A stretch of 64,000 nt of DNA from Dehalogenimonas sp. THU2 (GTDB lineage: Bacteria > Chloroflexota > Dehalococcoidia > Dehalococcoidales > Dehalococcoidaceae). This document shows, piece by piece, positions 62,689 to 64,000 of this stretch. The stretch is from NCBI RefSeq assembly GCF_039749495.1, contig NZ_JBDLLU010000013.1, forward strand, positions 1 to 64,000, given 5' to 3'. Under the pieces are notes generated by a model. The model worked only from the letters and a program-made list of their open reading frames with translations. It searched no databases and was not told the origin of the DNA. The position numbers were made by a program, and so were the translations under genes. Each line of letters opens with the position of its first letter. The stretch's first letter is position 1.

Positions 62689-64000
62689 GCATCGAACATA
62701 AACTGGGCATCGTCACCGCCGGTTCGCTCAACAAGGGCATCGAGGTCAAACTCGATGGCGCGTCTTCGATCGAGGACATGGCCGTCGGCCGCTACGTCAC
62801 CATCGAGGGGCGCAAGCGCAAATTCTTCGGCATGATCACCGATGTTTCGCTGGGAGTCACTGACCTCAACCTGACCGTGTCGCCCCCGTCCGGCGACGAT
62901 TTCATCAGCGAAGTGCTTTCCGGCACCTCGGCCTACGGTTCACTGCACGTCGCCCCGTACCTGACCATCGGCGGCGGGGAAGCTGTCACCGAGGGCCCCC
63001 AGCCGGTGAAGACCATCCCCAGCCATTTTTCGACGGTCAAGGAAGCTTCGGACGCCGACATCGAAACGGTCTTCGGCAAAGAAGACAAGGACAAATTCTG
63101 GATCGGCAACCCTCTGGACATGGAGGTCAAGCTGTGCCTCAACCTGCCGGAGTTCGCCAAGCGCAGTAACGGCATCTTCGGCAAGAGCGGCACCGGCAAG
63201 ACGTTCCTCACCCGAATGCTGCTCATTGGCCTGCTGCAGAAGAGCGCCGCGGTCAACCTGGTCTTCGACATGCATTCCGAATACGGCTGGGCCGGAACTT
63301 CCGAGAAGAAGCGCCAGGTGAAGGCCTTGAAACAGCTATTCCCGTCGCAGGTGGCGGTGTTCACCCTGGACGAGGAGAATTCCAAAAGCCGAGGCGTCAG
63401 CACTGACTACGTGGTCAGGATCGGCTTCGAGGAGATCGAACCGGAAGACCTGTCGCTCCTGCGCCAGACACTCAACCTCACCGACGCCGCGGTGGAGGCC
63501 GTCTACCAGTTGCGTCGGCATTTCGGCAAGGGCTGGATCGTCGCCGCTCAAAAGATCGAAGACTCCGAAACACTGGAAGAGCTTAAGATCCACGAGAGCA
63601 CATTCCAGAATCTGAGGCGTGGGCTGAACACCATCCAGCGCCTACCTTTCATCTCTTCGAGCGCCCCCGGCGATGTCGTCGATCGCATCCTGGCTTACCT
63701 TGAGGCCGGCAAGCACGTGGTGCTGGAGTTCGGCCGCTATACGGACATCACCGCTTACATCCTGGTGGCCAACATGCTCACCCGCCGCATCTACGCCCGC
63801 TACCGCGACCGCATGGAAAAAGCTATAGCCGCCGATACCGGCTATCCCAAACCCCTGGTCATCACCATCGAGGAGGCGCACAAGTTCCTGAATCCCGGCG
63901 TGGCCGCCCAGACCATCTTCGGCACCATCGCCCGGGAGATGCGCAAGTACTCTGTCACCCTGCTTATCATCGACCAGCGCCCCTCCGGCATCGACGAGGA
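62685..64000 (+). CDS. herA: HerA-type hexameric ATPase (3' end cut by window)
   Basis: 438 codons are visible with no stop. An N-terminal HAS-barrel region is followed by Walker A FGKSGTGKT (about 168-176) and Walker B VITIEEAHKFL (about 393), then LLIIDQRPSGIDEE as the sensor region. HerA translocates DNA during end resection with NurA. The C-terminus lies outside the window. Confidence 0.93.
   Translation, partial: MSIEHKLGIVTAGSLNKGIEVKLDGASSIEDMAVGRYVTIEGRKRKFFGMITDVSLGVTDLNLTVSPPSGDDFISEVLSGTSAYGSLHVAPYLTIGGGEAVTEGPQPVKTIPSHFSTVKEASDADIETVFGKEDKDKFWIGNPLDMEVKLCLNLPEFAKRSNGIFGKSGTGKTFLTRMLLIGLLQKSAAVNLVFDMHSEYGWAGTSEKKRQVKALKQLFPSQVAVFTLDEENSKSRGVSTDYVVRIGFEEIEPEDLSLLRQTLNLTDAAVEAVYQLRRHFGKGWIVAAQKIEDSETLEELKIHESTFQNLRRGLNTIQRLPFISSSAPGDVVDRILAYLEAGKHVVLEFGRYTDITAYILVANMLTRRIYARYRDRMEKAIAADTGYPKPLVITIEEAHKFLNPGVAAQTIFGTIAREMRKYSVTLLIIDQRPSGIDE

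Overview
The window looks like the chromosome of a Dehalococcoidia-type Chloroflexota bacterium, most like Dehalogenimonas. This is inferred from the combination of a complete hyp [NiFe]-hydrogenase maturation operon, ArsM paired with a Cys-rich AbrB protein, a TIGR03936-type radical-SAM partner, NurA/HerA and the GC-rich codon use. No rRNA or taxonomic marker was searched. Most genes are housekeeping, sit in short operons, and several have near-consensus TTGACA/TATAAT promoters and strong hairpin terminators.

Region 1 (1-10.6 kb) is surface-oriented. A large secreted Asp-box/fibronectin-III protein runs off the left edge. Next come six paralogous secreted Ala-rich repeat proteins of a family I do not recognise (3229-9337, three on each strand), most with their own promoter and terminator. 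At least five promoters in this region, including that of the large surface gene, share the box CCTATTGAC around the -35. A membrane-anchored coiled-coil protein and a four-helix His-rich membrane protein follow.

Region 2 (10.6-24.3 kb) is housekeeping: pyrG-transaldolase-rho, the heat-shock group cbpA-hspR-clpB, purM-purH, a nicotinate phosphoribosyltransferase, a C_GCAxxG_C_C protein and a YdeI-like protein. purM seems to lack a normal start codon; an ATC sits at the expected place behind a good ribosome-binding site.

Region 3 (24319-26506) is the most unusual part: a 2188-bp AT-richer transposable element with 19-bp terminal inverted repeats and a 9-bp target duplication. It carries an IS6-like DDE transposase, two zinc-ribbon proteins, one or two small membrane proteins and a well-folded tRNA whose anticodon is UUA, i.e. 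an ochre (UAA) suppressor tRNA. The transposase frame extends upstream to an ATG overlapping the preceding stop codon, interrupted by exactly one in-frame UAA. This suggests that the element's own tRNA may control or complete transposase translation.

Region 4 (26.5-46 kb): AbrB-arsM, tilS, a histidine phosphatase, an M48 protease, a DUF2344 protein and a CNNM/CorC protein; then hypA-B-F-C-D-E, groES-groEL under a CIRCE-like operator, tsaD, an M16 peptidase and several small genes. Region 5 (46-64 kb): two TetR regulators with a common operator next to an RND exporter, five CCA-encoding tRNAs (Trp, Leu, Gly, Cys, Leu), a hemolysin-III protein, FxsA, bL25, an ABC exporter, metF, LysE, YajQ, and a NurA-HerA DNA-end-processing operon running off the right edge.

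AT-rich palindromic repeats occur in many intergenic gaps and supply stop codons, and in places start codons, to neighbouring genes; as a result three unrelated proteins end in the same N/S-x-N-I tail.
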